A stretch of 13,219 nt of DNA from CBIFVZ01 sp966185765 (GTDB lineage: Bacteria; Pseudomonadota; Gammaproteobacteria; Enterobacterales; Enterobacteriaceae), in NCBI GenBank assembly GCA_966185765.1, contig CBIFVZ010000092.1:1-13219 (forward strand). Direction: 5' to 3'. Below, in pieces: positions 12,977 through 13,219 of the stretch (its first letter is position 1; each line of letters begins with the position of its first letter). A program made the translations under genes and the position numbers. A model generated the notes under the pieces. That model was not told the origin of the DNA. It saw nothing but the letters and a program-made list of their open reading frames with translations, and ran no database searches.

Positions 12977-13219
12977 AGTGAAAGCCAGATACCATGCCTG
13001 AAGCCCACTCACTCGGTGTGACCTTCTCACTACAGTCAACCTGCGTGTTTTTTCTCATCTGTATTCATTCTCACCTCTATACCCATGTCCCTGACGCAAT
13101 CCGGGGATGACTGCATCCGACGTAGCCGTCAGAAAGGGGGCATTCACGTACTACGTAAGCATTTATGGTCCGTCTTCGGCGTCGCAGGGAGCTTTATCAT
13201 TATCTAAATTAATTTATTT
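12977..13219. other. Right-hand end with no convincing gene
   Basis: After the DUF2569-like gene I find no recognised protein, no strong terminator and no RNA gene. Two short overlapping plus-strand frames exist: 13085-13207 (40 codons) and one starting at 13107 that is still open at the window edge. Neither has a ribosome binding site or recognisable similarity. A gene beginning beyond the edge cannot be excluded. Confidence 0.5.
13004..13017 (+). repeat. Imperfect direct repeat flanking the DUF2569-like gene, copy 2
   Basis: This is the second copy of the 14-bp element, 28 bp after the DUF2569-like stop codon. It could mark the edges of a small mobile or duplicated segment, or be chance similarity. 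Confidence 0.4.

Noticed and set aside
13085..13219. Two short plus-strand frames at the right edge (one closed at 13207, one open at the edge)
   Set aside because: Neither has a Shine-Dalgarno or a recognisable product, and they overlap each other, so I do not call a gene.
1..13219. CRISPR arrays, complete insertion sequences, replication origin or riboswitch
   Set aside because: I saw no regularly spaced repeats, no complete transposase, no inverted-repeat-bounded element and no recognisable riboswitch core.

Overview
The window is chromosomal DNA of an enterobacterium (Enterobacterales). From the left end to the serine tRNA, gene content, order and orientation follow the Escherichia coli ompA-to-serT interval: ompA (first codons only), sulA, sxy/tfoX, yccS, yccF, helD, mgsA, yccU, hspQ, rlmI, acyP, tusE, yccA, serT. 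The proteins align to remembered E. coli sequences almost end to end but with many substitutions, so this is a relative rather than Escherichia itself. The gene yccT/csgI, which E. coli carries between mgsA and yccU, is missing. An Erwinia/Pantoea-like or similar genus is my guess, not something the sequence proves.

Layout. Positions 1-391 hold the ompA start, its long structured leader with a MicA sRNA pairing site, its promoter and a CRP-like site. Then come sulA (SOS division inhibitor, perfect LexA box) and divergent sxy; yccF-yccS (membrane proteins); helD (helicase IV); mgsA (methylglyoxal synthase); yccU (CoA-binding protein); hspQ (heat-shock factor with a clear sigma-32 promoter); rlmI (23S rRNA methyltransferase); acyP (acylphosphatase); tusE (tRNA thiolation relay); yccA (FtsH modulator with a perfect CpxR box); and serT (tRNA-Ser-UGA) with its own promoter and terminator. 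Three of the four convergent gene pairs in this part (sxy/yccS, helD/mgsA, acyP/tusE) share or abut their stop codons with no intergenic DNA. Only yccU/hspQ is separated by a terminator.

After the serT terminator (about 11075 onward) the sequence becomes visibly more A+T-rich and ordinary backbone genes stop. First comes the broken 3' end of a tyrosine-recombinase integrase, reading toward the tRNA: the footprint of an element that used serT as its integration site. It is followed by a two-gene minus-strand operon of unrecognised proteins (189 aa with a WD-repeat-like C-terminus, then 84 aa, start and stop overlapping by 4 bp) and a plus-strand DUF2569-like membrane protein flanked by a short imperfect direct repeat. 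The last 240 bp hold no convincing gene. This accessory block is the only part without an obvious E. coli counterpart. An orphan-immunity or defence-cargo role is possible but unproven, and I saw no complete new system.

Shared themes: several backbone genes belong to stress circuits. SulA is a Lon substrate, HspQ modulates Lon, and YccA modulates FtsH. SOS (LexA), heat-shock (sigma-32), envelope-stress (CpxR) and probably CRP and MicA control elements can all be read directly in the sequence.
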